The notes: generated from the letters alone by a model not told the origin. A stretch of 64,000 bases of DNA from an uncultured Brevibacillus sp. (GCF_947502445.1 NZ_CANMZW010000003.1:1-64000), one strand, 5' to 3'. Positions 8,563 through 17,054 are shown, counted from the stretch's first letter. Translations and numbers: made by a program.

Positions 8563-8850
8563 AATCAAGCACCTGTAGTAGTAAGTCCCATTCCGGATCA
8601 AACGATGCTCCCTAGGATACCTACAATCACTGTTGACGTGGCAGGGAATTTTTCTGACCCGGATGGAGAACCTTTGACCTTCATGATTTACTCGATGACT
8701 GGAAGTCCCGCTACAGCCACTATATCTGCATCAGGAATCCTAGAATTTTCTAGATTTCCCAATCAATTAGGTACCGTTATAGTGACAATCATAGCCAGCG
8801 ATTCCAAAGGGGCATCGGTATCGAGTAGCTTCAAAGTCACATTGCAATAG
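8563..8850 (+). CDS. Orphan 3' exon: cadherin/Ig-like domain of a surface protein
   Basis: The frame is open from the first base after the intron end and reads NQAPVVVSPIPDQTMLP, then FSDPDGEPLTF and a final IIASDSKGASVSSSFKVTL. This is the ordinary pattern of bacterial dystroglycan/cadherin-like repeats in cell-wall or secreted proteins. No ribosome binding site precedes it and the internal ATG at 8605 lacks one, so it is unlikely to be translated alone. It would need to be joined to a 5' exon or is a relic. A terminator follows. Confidence 0.65.
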   Translation, partial: NQAPVVVSPIPDQTMLPRIPTITVDVAGNFSDPDGEPLTFMIYSMTGSPATATISASGILEFSRFPNQLGTVIVTIIASDSKGASVSSSFKVTLQ

Positions 8851-8901
8851 TCATTTCCTGGAGCTTCAGGACCATGTAAAAGAAGAAATTTCATTGACGG
8901 T

Positions 8902-8930
8902 CCCCTTGGGTAATCCCAGGGGTATTTTCT
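8902..8930 (+). terminator. Terminator of cassette A exon
   Basis: The stem CCCCTTGGG/CCCAGGGG is followed by TATTTTCTT, 51 nt after the exon stop. Confidence 0.75.
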
Positions 8931-8961
8931 TAACTGGAAGCTCTCTTCCTTCATTACAAAA

Positions 8962-9180
8962 TTACCGTTGTGTTAAATGACCGCTCTTCCCGAGAACAAA
9001 CGCCTTTCCTTCTTCCGTTTGTAGCCAGACTCTCAGCTTCTTGGTCCCGTTCAAAGTTTTGGTAACACCGAAGCCCTTCATAGTGTCAAGCATGATCTCT
9101 ACATTACCGATCCCTTCGATCCGAACCTCGAACCACTTGACTCCGAATACATCATTGCACGTTATGCCCAGGATATTCAT
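8962..9180 (-). CDS. Hypothetical phage protein (72 aa)
   Basis: ATG 9180 follows GGGGAGGCTTGCT. It begins MNILGITCNDVFGVKWFEVR and is basic at the C-terminus. It lies 15 nt after the stop of the 9.2-9.8 kb gene, apparently in the same transcript. No family is recognised. Confidence 0.55.
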   Translation of the reverse strand: MNILGITCNDVFGVKWFEVRIEGIGNVEIMLDTMKGFGVTKTLNGTKKLRVWLQTEEGKAFVLGKSGHLTQR

Positions 9181-9195
9181 AGCAAGCCTCCCCGT

Positions 9196-9786
9196 TTACA
9201 CAAGCCCTGAATCGATCAGCAGTACCGAGCTGCCTTCGCTTTGAAAATCCTTGAGTATTTCAGAAATCGGAACCTCTTCCTTGTCTTCCGTTGCCCCGCG
9301 GCTGAAAGATACCAGCGCATAATCCCGATCCACTTCTTTGATCTCTTCATGCAGTGTGCCGTCATCATCAGCTACTTGTTCAGCGTACTTTGCGATAGCT
9401 TCCTCCTGTGTTTTTGCTTTCAACAAGGCGTAATACGGCGAATGGATTTCAAAGAATTTCATTGGTCTTGTTGTCTCCGTGATCTTTTCCGCAAATTCTA
9501 AAGCTGATTTGAACTCAGTGAACAGGTTTGGGTTCTGCTCTTTGCCTGCCTGGACGTTTTCGATAAAATCATGAGCGATGTTAGTGAAACTATCTAAAGC
9601 CTGCACTAATTTTTGCTCATCGTAGATACGGAAGTATTTGCCGCCAAAGCTTGTCTTGCCTGTATCTTTATCGATCCAAAGGAACACGTCCCCCGCGATG
9701 TCTTCGATGATCTGCTTGTCCTTGAAAACTGCATGCTCCTTAAACACAAGATTAAACGTGGTGTGCTTCGTTTCGTTTTGTACCAT
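9196..9786 (-). CDS. Hypothetical phage protein (196 aa)
   Basis: ATG 9786 lies behind GGGAGGGAAGAAC. The sequence contains DVFLWIDKDTGKTSFGGKYF and an acidic C-terminus (VPISEILKDFQSEGS). It looks like an intact phage gene; I do not recognise its function. Confidence 0.6.
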   Translation of the reverse strand: MVQNETKHTTFNLVFKEHAVFKDKQIIEDIAGDVFLWIDKDTGKTSFGGKYFRIYDEQKLVQALDSFTNIAHDFIENVQAGKEQNPNLFTEFKSALEFAEKITETTRPMKFFEIHSPYYALLKAKTQEEAIAKYAEQVADDDGTLHEEIKEVDRDYALVSFSRGATEDKEEVPISEILKDFQSEGSSVLLIDSGLV

Positions 9787-9816
9787 TGTTCTTCCCTCCC
9801 TAACTATTTTGAAAAG

Positions 9817-9942
9817 TTAGTCTCTAAACATCTCAGCAATCTCTTCAAAACGTCCTTTTGCTTCCTCAATTGTTTTAAAATTATCTCTCATTACCTCATC
9901 CGATATATCACGGTTAATTACTCGAAACATTCCTTCTCGCAT
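9817..9942 (-). CDS. Small hypothetical phage protein (41 aa)
   Basis: ATG 9942 (MREGMFRVINRD) lies 10 nt after GTAGGAGG. The product is a charged helix ending GRFEEIAEMFRD. The longer frame to 10011 lacks a ribosome binding site. Confidence 0.5.
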   Translation of the reverse strand: MREGMFRVINRDISDEVMRDNFKTIEEAKGRFEEIAEMFRD

Positions 9943-9970
9943 AGATAACGAGCCTCCTACTTTTCTAAAT

Positions 9971-9988
9971 ACACATTGTGATAAATAA
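9971..9988 (+). repeat. Recurrent intergenic motif ACACATTGTGATAAATAA
   Basis: It lies 60 nt before the 10048 gene. Close variants occur at 12373, 13986, 32852 and 35347, and more distant ones at several other gene boundaries (see findings). It is not a clear sigma-A promoter. Confidence 0.45.
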
Positions 9989-10047
9989 CCCAGCATTCTT
10001 TTCCAAACCAACTTATACTTAAGAAAACATTGTTGGAGGTCATGATA

Positions 10048-10350
10048 GTGAACGCTTTAGAGAAACGTATTGATGATCTGTGTGGTGAAATCATTCAGGA
10101 TTTAAGACCTCGTTGTATCGTTGATCGAAATAAATTCGATGATCTTTATAAGCTTATGCAAGAGATGAACAATAAACTGAGCGATTCAAGTAATATCAAT
10201 CGTGGCGTTGTCGGCACCATACTTTTAGTGTTGTTTCAATTAAACACTCAAACAAAGTTTGCCAAAGAAGAAAACCTACGGTTGATTTCTTCTGAACTCG
10301 AGAACATGTTCATCCACACATTAGACAGCGGTTTATTTGATGCCCATTGA
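10048..10350 (+). CDS. Orphan small protein, paralogue of 12448-12750
   Basis: GTG 10048 is the start best placed behind GGAGG (10035-10039); an ATG at 10042 is too close. The 100-aa product contains RIDDLCGEIIQDLRPRCIVD and ends with an acidic amphipathic segment. A near-identical copy with the same 70-nt leader lies at 12.45 kb. A small soluble protein in duplicated copies inside an array of unrelated small genes suggests an immunity or regulator role, but I recognise no family. Confidence 0.6.
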   Translation: MNALEKRIDDLCGEIIQDLRPRCIVDRNKFDDLYKLMQEMNNKLSDSSNINRGVVGTILLVLFQLNTQTKFAKEENLRLISSELENMFIHTLDSGLFDAH

Positions 10351-10371
10351 CATAATGAGCATTGTGTTTCC

Positions 10372-10836
10372 TTATGCAATTACTATCTCGTGCCGGAATA
10401 ATCCGGTCTCTGCAGGTTTCATTGGTGGAGGGAAATGATCCGTTTGGAGTTGTAGCAGCTGCTTACCACTCTTGCTCGCACCTGCCTTGCGAAAGCCAGC
10501 TGCATGGCAGCAGCCGCCGCGTAGATGCTTGCCAACGTAGGTGATCATTCCATCTGCTGGCGGAGTACCCCACAGATTCCGGGTAATACCCAGTGCAAGA
10601 CAACCAGATGACTAGAGAGATACTCACCTTCATTCCGAAACAAGGTGCATTCCCAGGCATCCCAGCCGTCATCTCTAATGCCGTGCCATGTCACCCACAA
10701 AGCCTTCCTCTGTGAGCAGAACCAGATTCTTTCCTGGTCGGCAAAACTGATTGCTACCAGGTTTCTGTCGGGTGTAATGCCGATCAGCCAGAGCCAGCGC
10801 CCTTTTGTCGCCTTTATTTATCAGGTTCCACGACAT
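10372..10836 (-). pseudogene. Phage acetyltransferase-like protein, two frameshifts
   Basis: ATG 10836 opens MSWNLINKGDKRALALADRH, continuing RQKPGSNQF and RPGKNLVLL. The frame breaks near 10695, resumes with TWHGIRDDGWDAWECTLFRN, breaks again near 10575 and resumes with TPPADGMITYV, FRKAGASKSGKQLLQL and PAETGLFRHEI before TAA 10372. The order of these motifs matches a common Bacillales phage protein, GNAT-like as I remember it. It runs with the other minus-strand phage genes and is of higher GC than the flanking plus-strand genes. Confidence 0.65.
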
Positions 10837-10895
10837 TCCTTTCGCTCCCATTTAACAAATCGTGTGTTATGTCGAAAACAAAAACTGTAAATCAA

Positions 10896-11038
10896 GACAT
10901 ATGAGTTGTACGATTATATTGCCCGTTGTAAATTACCCTTCTTATCCGTTGATGGAACGCCGTGTGCGACGAAAGTCGCCCGCACGGTGTAGGCTCGAAC
11001 GAAACCCTCACAAAGAGCGGGTATAAGTCGAGAATAGC
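10896..11038 (+). other. Group II intron domain V-VI remnant (copy B)
   Basis: The hairpin ACGCCGTGTGCGACGAAAGT plus CGCCCGCACGGTG keeps the domain V fold (tetraloop GAAA), and the tail ends AAGTCGAGAATAGC as in copy A. The upstream 80 nt from AATCAAGACATATGAG are almost identical to 58345-58424. Confidence 0.7.
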
Positions 11039-11437
11039 GAAATTCAGGTTGCAATAGTATCTCACGAGGCTACGCCCTTAGACTGGATGATTCTATTGGG
11101 GGAAGACGTACCATTTAATAAAAACAATGCGTTAAATGGAGCAACCCACTCAGAAGGATCATCAGTCATAACAGTTAATCAGGCCGGGGATTACAAGGTT
11201 GACTTCGAGCTTAATTACTCAACTGGACAGAATTCCATGATGGCCATCACCGTTAATGGAGAGGTTCAGGATTCCTCCTCCACCCCTCTTACGGATCCAA
11301 GTCATGTAAAAGGTAGTGCCCAGTTGACCCTTGAGGCAGGGGATTCGATAACATTACGACATGTCCTTGGTTTGTTAATACAACTGGTACCATCGCCTGA
11401 AGTTGGGGCGAAAATGGAGATTACAAAGGTTAAATAA
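11039..11437 (+). CDS. Orphan 3' exon: BclA-like C-terminal (TNF-like) domain
   Basis: The frame is open from the intron boundary (EIQVAIVSHEATPLDW) through VPFNKNNALNGATH, VITVNQAGDYKVDF and MMAITVNGEVQDS to TAA. These are the hallmark strands of the C-terminal domain of exosporium or collagen-like BclA proteins, with the signature start PFN and the GDYxV core. The collagen-like repeats and N-terminus are missing, and the ATG at 11087 has no ribosome binding site. A terminator follows at 11458. Confidence 0.7.
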   Translation, partial: EIQVAIVSHEATPLDWMILLGEDVPFNKNNALNGATHSEGSSVITVNQAGDYKVDFELNYSTGQNSMMAITVNGEVQDSSSTPLTDPSHVKGSAQLTLEAGDSITLRHVLGLLIQLVPSPEVGAKMEITKVK

Positions 11438-11457
11438 GTTTTCTTTCCATCAACGGC

Positions 11458-11485
11458 CCTCGGGTTCTTCCGAGGTTTTTTCTTT
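11458..11485 (+). terminator. Terminator of cassette B exon
   Basis: The stem CCTCGG/CCGAGG is followed by TTTTTTCTTT. Confidence 0.8.
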
Positions 11486-11616
11486 ACCCAATTACCGATG
11501 TGTTAAAAAAAGAATCATATTTATTTCCAATATTGTTTTTTTCTGTTTCCTATTCATTTATTGCACCTTATACTGTTGCTATACCGTCCCCCATGTTTAA
11601 TTAAGGAGGAACTATT

Positions 11617-11880
11617 ATGAAGAACTGTAACATCTCGTTTCTCCTTGCTATTACAGCGAATTTAGGATTTTTTTTATTCTTGATACTTGAACAGATAACT
11701 CTCAGCAATTGGGTAGTCATAGGGTGGCTCTTACATGCATTAATCTCTCTCTTTTTACTTTCTCTTCTGTATGTTTTTTTAGAATCTCAAAAGAAAGTAG
11801 ATAAAGGTAAACTCTCTTTGACGCTTTTCATTAATTTGGTTGGTTTTATAGTTTTCTTGAACTATTGGTTTAGACTTTAA
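11617..11880 (+). CDS. Small membrane protein, three spans
   Basis: ATG 11617 follows AAGGAGGAACTATT. The 87-aa product has hydrophobic segments at about 8-27, 33-55 and 66-85, with a short basic loop (ESQKKVDKGK). First of several single small genes on the plus strand, each with its own leader. Confidence 0.6.
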   Translation: MKNCNISFLLAITANLGFFLFLILEQITLSNWVVIGWLLHALISLFLLSLLYVFLESQKKVDKGKLSLTLFINLVGFIVFLNYWFRL

Positions 11881-11954
11881 CAATGTAACTATTTTGTAAA
11901 ATTCAGCTGTTAATGTATAACATTTCGATATATCTTTGTTGGGGTGATAATCGA

Positions 11955-12362
11955 ATGATTCAAAAACAAGAAGTTATGGACTTGTTTTTATCTGCCTGTC
12001 CTTCCTATAAAGAAAGATGGCTAGAATACGTAAGTGACTCATATGACGATGGTGAAGAGCGTCTCCTTTATGTCGATATTGGAGATTTTACTAGTCACAT
12101 TGTGGATCTTTATCAAAAGAAAATGCTCGATGAGTTTCCTTGCATATTCGAGGTTGTGGAGAACCTCCATACCAATAGTGACAGTTATGTTAGAGAAGCT
12201 GCGACAATTGGATTTCTTGAATCATTAAAAAATCATTCCTCACATGTTGAATTAGATCCGGAAGTTTTTGTTTGTTACTTACATCCAGTCTCTTTACGAT
12301 GGTGGGATGTACTGAATCGTTTTTGGTCTGGAAAAATCCCTTTTGTTGGTATTGAAGACTGA
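11955..12362 (+). CDS. DUF7674-like protein, possible immunity protein
   Basis: ATG 11955 (MIQKQEVMDLFLSACPSY) lies behind GGGGTGATAATCG. The 135-aa acidic protein contains DDGEERLLYVDIGDFTSHIV, FEVVENLHTNSDSYVREAAT and IGFLESLKN, a pattern I associate with DUF7674. Genes of this type often sit as orphans near toxin or immunity loci. No toxin is adjacent here. Confidence 0.6.
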   Translation: MIQKQEVMDLFLSACPSYKERWLEYVSDSYDDGEERLLYVDIGDFTSHIVDLYQKKMLDEFPCIFEVVENLHTNSDSYVREAATIGFLESLKNHSSHVELDPEVFVCYLHPVSLRWWDVLNRFWSGKIPFVGIED

Positions 12363-12447
12363 TTTCTAAATTACACATTGTGATAAATAACCCAGCATAC
12401 TTTGCCAAACCAATTTAATGAAGAAAACATTGTTGGAGGTCATGATA

Positions 12448-12750
12448 GTGAATGGTTTAGAGAAGCGTATAGATGATCTGTGTGGTGAAATGATTCAGGA
12501 TTTAAGACCTCGTTGTATCGTTGATCGTAATAAATTCGATGAGCTTTATAAGCTTATACAAGAGATGAGCAATAAACTTAGTGAATCAAGTAATATCAAT
12601 CGTGGTGTTGTCGGCTCTATACTTTTAGTGTTGTTTCAATTAAACACTCAAACAAAGTTTGCAAAAGAAGAAAGCCTACCGTTGATTTCCTCTGAACTCG
12701 AGGACATGTTCATCAACCTATTAGACAGCGGTTTATTTGAAGCTCCATAG
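12448..12750 (+). CDS. Orphan small protein, paralogue of 10048-10350
   Basis: It has the same GTG start and TTGGAGGTC leader as the 10.0 kb gene. The two proteins differ at only about a dozen positions (for example MIQDLRP versus IIQDLRP). Both copies keep the motif ACACATTGTGATAAATAA upstream, so the duplicated unit included its leader. Confidence 0.6.
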   Translation: MNGLEKRIDDLCGEMIQDLRPRCIVDRNKFDELYKLIQEMSNKLSESSNINRGVVGSILLVLFQLNTQTKFAKEESLPLISSELEDMFINLLDSGLFEAP

Positions 12751-12801
12751 ACAAAAAGTGCAACATGTCAAATTGAATGAAAACCACTTTGAGGTGAATT
12801 T

Positions 12802-12873
12802 ATGACATTTGAACAAATCAAAGTTGTGATAGATAATCGGGACCCAACCTGTCTGCTCGCAATAGTGAAATAA
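12802..12873 (+). pseudogene. N-terminal fragment of a small gene (23 aa)
   Basis: GAGGTGAATTT precedes ATG 12802. The frame reads MTFEQIKVVIDNRDPTCLL and stops at 12871, 16 nt before the next gene. It reads like the first helix of a truncated small protein. Confidence 0.35.
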
Positions 12874-12888
12874 GCCTGGAGGCCTTGC

Positions 12889-13437
12889 ATGAAAAAAATC
12901 CAACAAATAGCCTTAGTAACTGGTTTAATAATGTATCTTCTTATCCCGGTATTTTCCTATTTGACAGATGTTTCATCTATGACTGCCTACGAAAGATTCA
13001 AACCCCAAGAATCTCAATCTAACGCTCAAGTGTTTCTAACCCACATTCTAGAGAATATCCATGAAGGAAATTTAGGCGGTGCTATCACTTTTCATCTAAC
13101 AAAAGAAGAGCTGCAATCAAAATTTGGTATAAAAGAGGAAGACTACGTTTCAGTAAGATTGCATACTAGCTATTTCGACCGAAACGGGTATAGATATATG
13201 CTTAATAAAATCGAAGGAGAGGAACGTCTAACTGTCATACAAGCAAAATTTGAATCATTAACCAAAGAACAGATTTTTAATATTTTCGGTGAAAATACGT
13301 ACGGGAATCATAAATATAGATATGAGATTTGGTATAAAGTTGGGGATTTTATGGTAATGTTTTCGAATACTGACCCTAATAATCGGAATGACTACAATAG
13401 CATCATGGTTTCACCACGTACTCCTTTTAAAAATTGA
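12889..13437 (+). CDS. Membrane-anchored extracellular protein of unknown function
   Basis: ATG 12889 follows GCCTGGAGGCCTTGC. A hydrophobic N-terminus (residues 7-27) is followed by an extracellular region with KEELQSKFGIKEEDYVSVRL and GENTYGNHKYRYEIWYKVGD. The latter half recalls DUF4309-type secreted proteins but the match is uncertain. Confidence 0.55.
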   Translation: MKKIQQIALVTGLIMYLLIPVFSYLTDVSSMTAYERFKPQESQSNAQVFLTHILENIHEGNLGGAITFHLTKEELQSKFGIKEEDYVSVRLHTSYFDRNGYRYMLNKIEGEERLTVIQAKFESLTKEQIFNIFGENTYGNHKYRYEIWYKVGDFMVMFSNTDPNNRNDYNSIMVSPRTPFKN

Positions 13438-13635
13438 TTGTACTTAATCAACTTGAAGCATTTACGTTATAAGTAAATTTGTACACGGCATTGCATCGTT
13501 CAAACCTCTTTTCTTCACTAACTAATATGTTAATTTGATCAACTGACAACGGAACGGTACCAATAAATGTTGGTACTTTCTTGTTTTTACTAAATCACAT
13601 TTAATACTTGTAAATGGTGAATGAGGTGAGTATTT

Positions 13636-13971
13636 ATGAGAAAAATCATCATATTTTTGGCCGTATCGCTAGTTCCATTTACATATCTGGGAATGCTTAT
13701 GGACTGGCAGACTAAGACCATCTACGGTTATCTTCTCGTACTTGCCTTTGTCACAATTCTTGCGTTTCTTCAACATACCTTTCTCACCTTACTAGTATCA
13801 AATCTACTTTCAACTATTTGGAGCTATTGGTTAGCTTCAGCTAAACTACTCGATTATCAATATTTCTTTAAGCCATTTAGCGTCAAAGGACTTGTAATTA
13901 TTTCTGCTGTCTTTTGGCTTGCTCCTCAATTCCTCGCCTTCTGTTTTAACAATACATCTCGAAGACGATAG
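13636..13971 (+). CDS. Integral membrane protein, about four spans
   Basis: ATG 13636 lies behind GAGGTGAGTATTT. The 111-aa product is largely hydrophobic, ending in a basic tail (NNTSRRR) that would stay inside. No family recognised. Confidence 0.55.
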   Translation: MRKIIIFLAVSLVPFTYLGMLMDWQTKTIYGYLLVLAFVTILAFLQHTFLTLLVSNLLSTIWSYWLASAKLLDYQYFFKPFSVKGLVIISAVFWLAPQFLAFCFNNTSRRR

Positions 13972-14033
13972 TAATTTTCCTCACTACACATTGTGTTAAA
14001 ATTGCTAATAAATTCGAACAAAAAGGTGATTGA

Positions 14034-14474
14034 ATGGCATTAACGCATGAGTTTTTTCTGATTAGAAAAGAGCATATGAATCAATATTCGCCCCCCTACG
14101 AAGCAATGGTTGAGATCCACGATGATGTAATTAATTACATCTATGATTCTTTAAAATGGTTGCCAGCATTTAACCCATCAACAAAGGAATCCCATACAGG
14201 TCTTAACTATCACGGTGAAACAATTATTCAAGGCGATGGTGCTATTTTATTACAGAACATTTGCCTTTCATGGGCCAAATTGTTCTCGCTTGCTCCCCAG
14301 TCTTTTAAACTTACAGGTCCGTTCACCTGGATAAATGGTGAGAACATTGAGACTGGGAAGTATGAGATGATACATTGTGATAGAGAGGAATTGACGTCTC
14401 TTTTTAAGGAATTAGCTATTCTTGCTGATAGGACATCAACAAACGGGTACTGTATTTTGCACCATGGCATTTAG
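14034..14474 (+). CDS. Orphan protein, possible immunity type; paralogue of 58361 gene
   Basis: ATG 14034 follows AAAGGTGATTGA. The 146-aa protein contains LKWLPAFNPSTKESHTGLNY, an HGET core, LLQNICLSWAKLFSLAP, and ends TNGYCILHHGI. The same motifs appear in the 5'-truncated gene at 58.4 kb. An intergenic motif ACACATTGTGTTAAA lies 34 nt upstream. Family unknown to me; an immunity role is inference from its surroundings. Confidence 0.6.
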   Translation: MALTHEFFLIRKEHMNQYSPPYEAMVEIHDDVINYIYDSLKWLPAFNPSTKESHTGLNYHGETIIQGDGAILLQNICLSWAKLFSLAPQSFKLTGPFTWINGENIETGKYEMIHCDREELTSLFKELAILADRTSTNGYCILHHGI

Positions 14475-14538
14475 CATATTGAGCATAGTGATAATATTTG
14501 TTTTGTTCGCATCATCCTAAAAATTAATGGAGGCGAGC

Positions 14539-14898
14539 ATGGACCAAATCCAAATTTACATTACAGACGATTCTGAGCGTTCTGAGTTTGAGGCAGAAAG
14601 TAGAGGTTGCCGATTTGATGTCTACGTTAAGTCCAACAATGAGTTGTTCAGTATAAAAATCTATGATCTTGTACGGCTAACCCAGGACTTTGAAAGCGAG
14701 ATTGCTTCAAATGGCTTCTACTGTATTGATCCCAATGTAGTATTAGTTCCCTCCGTGACTAATACCCATATCCGAACAACTTTAATGTCACTTGCAGATC
14801 AAAAGTATTTCAGTCAAATCAAATCACTTTGTGCAAGTGATGCGGAAACACTCATGAAGGATTACTCTTTATTACTTCTTCCGTCATCCATTTGTTAA
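14539..14898 (+). CDS. Orphan hypothetical protein (119 aa)
   Basis: I chose ATG 14539 (MDQIQIYITDDSERSEFEAE), preceded by AATGGAGGCGAGC. Soluble, acidic, ending DYSLLLLPSSIC. Follows the 14.0 kb gene after a 60-nt spacer; no family recognised. Confidence 0.55.
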   Translation: MDQIQIYITDDSERSEFEAESRGCRFDVYVKSNNELFSIKIYDLVRLTQDFESEIASNGFYCIDPNVVLVPSVTNTHIRTTLMSLADQKYFSQIKSLCASDAETLMKDYSLLLLPSSIC

Positions 14899-14924
14899 TT
14901 CACTTTTTTGTCCCAAATCACCAT

Positions 14925-15121
14925 GTCACAATGTCCTCAAAGGAGCTGGTATCGTAGAAAAGTCGTTCTATTACGCTGTGCCCTGGTCTGAGGTCAGCTA
15001 CCTCAGGGACGCCCTACAAGCAATGGAGATTCCATTTGTCGTTGAGCAAAACAATGAACGTCTATGTGGCAAGGCTGCATTGCGCTTCCCCACGGTTATG
15101 CCCCATTTCTTTTTCTTTTGA
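14925..15121 (+). pseudogene. C-terminal remnant of an orphan gene, related to 58969-59076
   Basis: One open frame reads KSFYYAVPWSEVSYLRDALQ, then AMEIPFVVEQNNERLCGKAA, and stops at 15121. The motif IPF..EQNNERL recurs at 58.98 kb, again downstream of the paralogue of the 14.0 kb gene. The N-terminal part is missing. Confidence 0.5.
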
Positions 15122-15233
15122 ATTAACGTTTGAGGAGTCATATTGTATTGTTCAGCTTACGAATGAAAAATTTGTGGGTGTTTTGTGGGTGCCGCCAAAC
15201 CAACTACTTATTTTTTGACCTCACCCACAAAAA

Positions 15234-15266
15234 GAAAAACCCCTCGCACCAAGTGGCACAAGGGGT
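15234..15266 (-). terminator. Terminator of glnRA
   Basis: The stem ACCCCT/AGGGGT with a longer inner pairing is followed on the minus strand by TTTTTCTTTTTG, 9 nt after the glnA stop. Confidence 0.85.
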
Positions 15267-15274
15267 CAGGCTTA

Positions 15275-16609
15275 TTAGTAAGTGCTCATGTACTGCTCGC
15301 GCTCCCAATCATGGACGCGTGTGCGGAACATATCCCACTCAATTTCTTTTGCTTCGATGAAGTGGATCAGAGCGTGTTCACCCAGAGCTTCGCAGATGAC
15401 AGGGTCTGCCTTGAGGCATTCGATTGCTTCCTTCAAGGTAGCTGGCAAGCTGGAGATTCCGTTTTCTTCACGTTCTTCTTCATTCATCACATAGATGTTG
15501 CGATCAATTGCAGGTGGTGCTGCCAATTTGTTTTTGATTCCGTCCAAACCTGCTTTCAGCATAACTGCCAAAGCGAGGTATGGGTTAGTAGCCGGGTCTG
15601 GGCTACGTACTTCAATACGCGTGCTTACACCGCGAGAAGACGGAATACGAATCAATGGTGAACGGTTTTTAGCAGACCAAGCAACATAGCAAGGTGCTTC
15701 GTAACCAGGAACGAGACGCTTGTACGAGTTTACCAATGGATTCGTGATGGCAGTGAATCCACGAGCGTGCAGCAAAATACCAGCCAGGTAGTGCTTCGCT
15801 GTTTCGCTCAAGCCGAGTTCATCAGACTCGTCGAAGAATACGTTTTGGTTACCACGGAAGAGAGATTGGTTCGCGTGCATTCCGGAGCCAGCTACACCGT
15901 ACAGTGGTTTTGGCATGAATGTCGCGTGCAAACCATGTTTATGAGCAATTGTTTTTACAACCAGCTTGAAAGTCAAGATCTGGTCAGCAGCATGCAAAGC
16001 GTTAGCGTATTTGAAATCGATCTCGTGTTGACCTGGAGCTACTTCATGGTGGGAAGCTTCGATTTCAAAGCCCATTTTCTCCAGAGTCAAAACGATATCG
16101 CGACGGCAGTTTTCACCGAGGTCGAGTGGTGCGAAGTCGAAGTAACCACCTTGGTCATTCAGATCAAGAGTTGGTTCGCCTTTTTCATCCAGCTTGAACA
16201 GGAAGAACTCAGGCTCTGGACCTACGTTAAACGCTGTATAGCCCATTTCTTCTGCTTCTTTCAACGCACGCTTCAAAATATAGCGCGGGTCTCCCTCGAA
16301 AGGTGTACCGTCTGGATTGTAGATATCACAGATCAGGCGCGCAACTTTGCCATGCTCATTACCCCAAGGGAAGACAACCCACGTATCCAGATCCGGCACC
16401 AAATACATATCGGATTCCTCGATGCGTACGAAACCTTCAATGGAAGAGCCGTCGAACATCATCTTGTTGTCGAGTGCTTTAGGAAGTTGGGAAGAAGGAA
16501 TCTCAACGTTCTTAATCACCCCGAGCAAATCGGTAAACTGAAGTCGGATGTACCTTACGTCCTCTTCTTGTGCCAAACGCATAATGTCTTCTCTTGTAAA
16601 CTTGCTCAA
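15275..16609 (-). CDS. glnA: Glutamine synthetase, type I
   Basis: This 444-aa enzyme makes glutamine from glutamate, ammonia and ATP in the cytoplasm. Motifs include [11 protein letters not shown], the metal-binding [10 protein letters not shown], the [13 protein letters not shown] active-site strand, [11 protein letters not shown] and NRSPLIRIP. It lacks the Tyr-adenylylation insert of enteric enzymes, as in Bacillus GlnA. ATG 16609 follows AGGAGAGAAATT. It is second in the glnRA operon, 34 nt after glnR, and a terminator follows. In this family feedback-inhibited GlnA also controls GlnR. Confidence 0.98.
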   Translation of the reverse strand: MSKFTREDIMRLAQEEDVRYIRLQFTDLLGVIKNVEIPSSQLPKALDNKMMFDGSSIEGFVRIEESDMYLVPDLDTWVVFPWGNEHGKVARLICDIYNPDGTPFEGDPRYILKRALKEAEEMGYTAFNVGPEPEFFLFKLDEKGEPTLDLNDQGGYFDFAPLDLGENCRRDIVLTLEKMGFEIEASHHEVAPGQHEIDFKYANALHAADQILTFKLVVKTIAHKHGLHATFMPKPLYGVAGSGMHANQSLFRGNQNVFFDESDELGLSETAKHYLAGILLHARGFTAITNPLVNSYKRLVPGYEAPCYVAWSAKNRSPLIRIPSSRGVSTRIEVRSPDPATNPYLALAVMLKAGLDGIKNKLAAPPAIDRNIYVMNEEEREENGISSLPATLKEAIECLKADPVICEALGEHALIHFIEAKEIEWDMFRTRVHDWEREQYMSTY

Positions 16610-16643
16610 ATTTCTCTCCTCCTGTCTCTATAACGGCTTTATA

Positions 16644-17054
16644 TCAGTGGAAGAAGCGCGAAAGCTCTCCACGTATCAATGCACCCTCGCCATGACGAGA
16701 AGCATTGCGATACATAATCTGTTGCCTTAGGAGCTGATGTAGGTCCTTATCAGACATCTCTTTTCGTTTGGTCTCAGACGTGGTTGTAATCTCTGTCTGT
16801 ACCGGTGTAGGGTCGTTTAATTGCAGCACTTGCTTGATGCCTGCAATATTCAGCCCTTTTTCAATCAGTGCCTTAATCTCCAGCAAACGATCTACATCAT
16901 TGAAGGAAAAAAGCCTCTGCTTCCCTTCGGTGCGGGCTGGTTGAATGAGGTCGTTTTGTTCGTAGTAGCGTATCTGCCTCGCAGTTAGATCCGTCAATTT
17001 CATGACGATCCCAATGGGAAAGAGGGCCATATTACGGCGAGTATCATCACCCAT
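16644..17054 (-). CDS. glnR: MerR-family nitrogen repressor GlnR
   Basis: I chose ATG 17054 (MGDDTRRNMALFPIGIVMKL), behind AGAGGAGGGACGAGTC, as it matches the known GlnR N-terminus. The MerR helix-turn-helix reads LTDLTARQIRYYEQNDLI. The C-terminus ends GELSRFFH, like the GlnA-sensing tail of Bacillus GlnR. It represses glnRA and other nitrogen genes when glutamine is plentiful. A perfect GlnR/TnrA operator lies 70 nt upstream. Confidence 0.96.
   Translation of the reverse strand: MGDDTRRNMALFPIGIVMKLTDLTARQIRYYEQNDLIQPARTEGKQRLFSFNDVDRLLEIKALIEKGLNIAGIKQVLQLNDPTPVQTEITTTSETKRKEMSDKDLHQLLRQQIMYRNASRHGEGALIRGELSRFFH

Larger units (their letters stand above)
8333..8980 (+). other. Cassette A: intron 3' end plus surface-protein exon with boundary motifs
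   Basis: The unit starts with CATTTAACAAATCGTGTGTT. It contains an intron domain V/VI segment, an in-frame surface-protein exon and a terminator, and ends with ATTACCGTTGTGTTAAA. Cassette B (10850-11507) has the same order, almost the same length and matching end sequences. Confidence 0.6.
10850..11507 (+). other. Cassette B: intron 3' end plus BclA-like exon with boundary motifs
   Basis: It starts CCATTTAACAAATCGTGTG and ends ATTACCGATGTGTTAAA, mirroring cassette A in order and size. Confidence 0.6.

Noticed and set aside
9971..13986. ACACATTGTG motif as a sigma-A promoter
   Set aside because: No consistent -10 box lies 16-18 nt downstream across the copies. Only the 32852 copy has a passable TACAAT, with a 19-nt spacer.
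8333..14000. Integron-like cassette array: GTTAAAT fits the GTTRRRY core of attC sites
   Set aside because: I could not pair these with RYYYAAC cores at the right distance to form attC hairpins, and there is no IntI-type integrase in the window. The core is short and AT-rich, so chance matches are expected.
15767..16633. 288-codon plus-strand frame opposite glnA
   Set aside because: Shadow of a highly conserved gene; no start signal.
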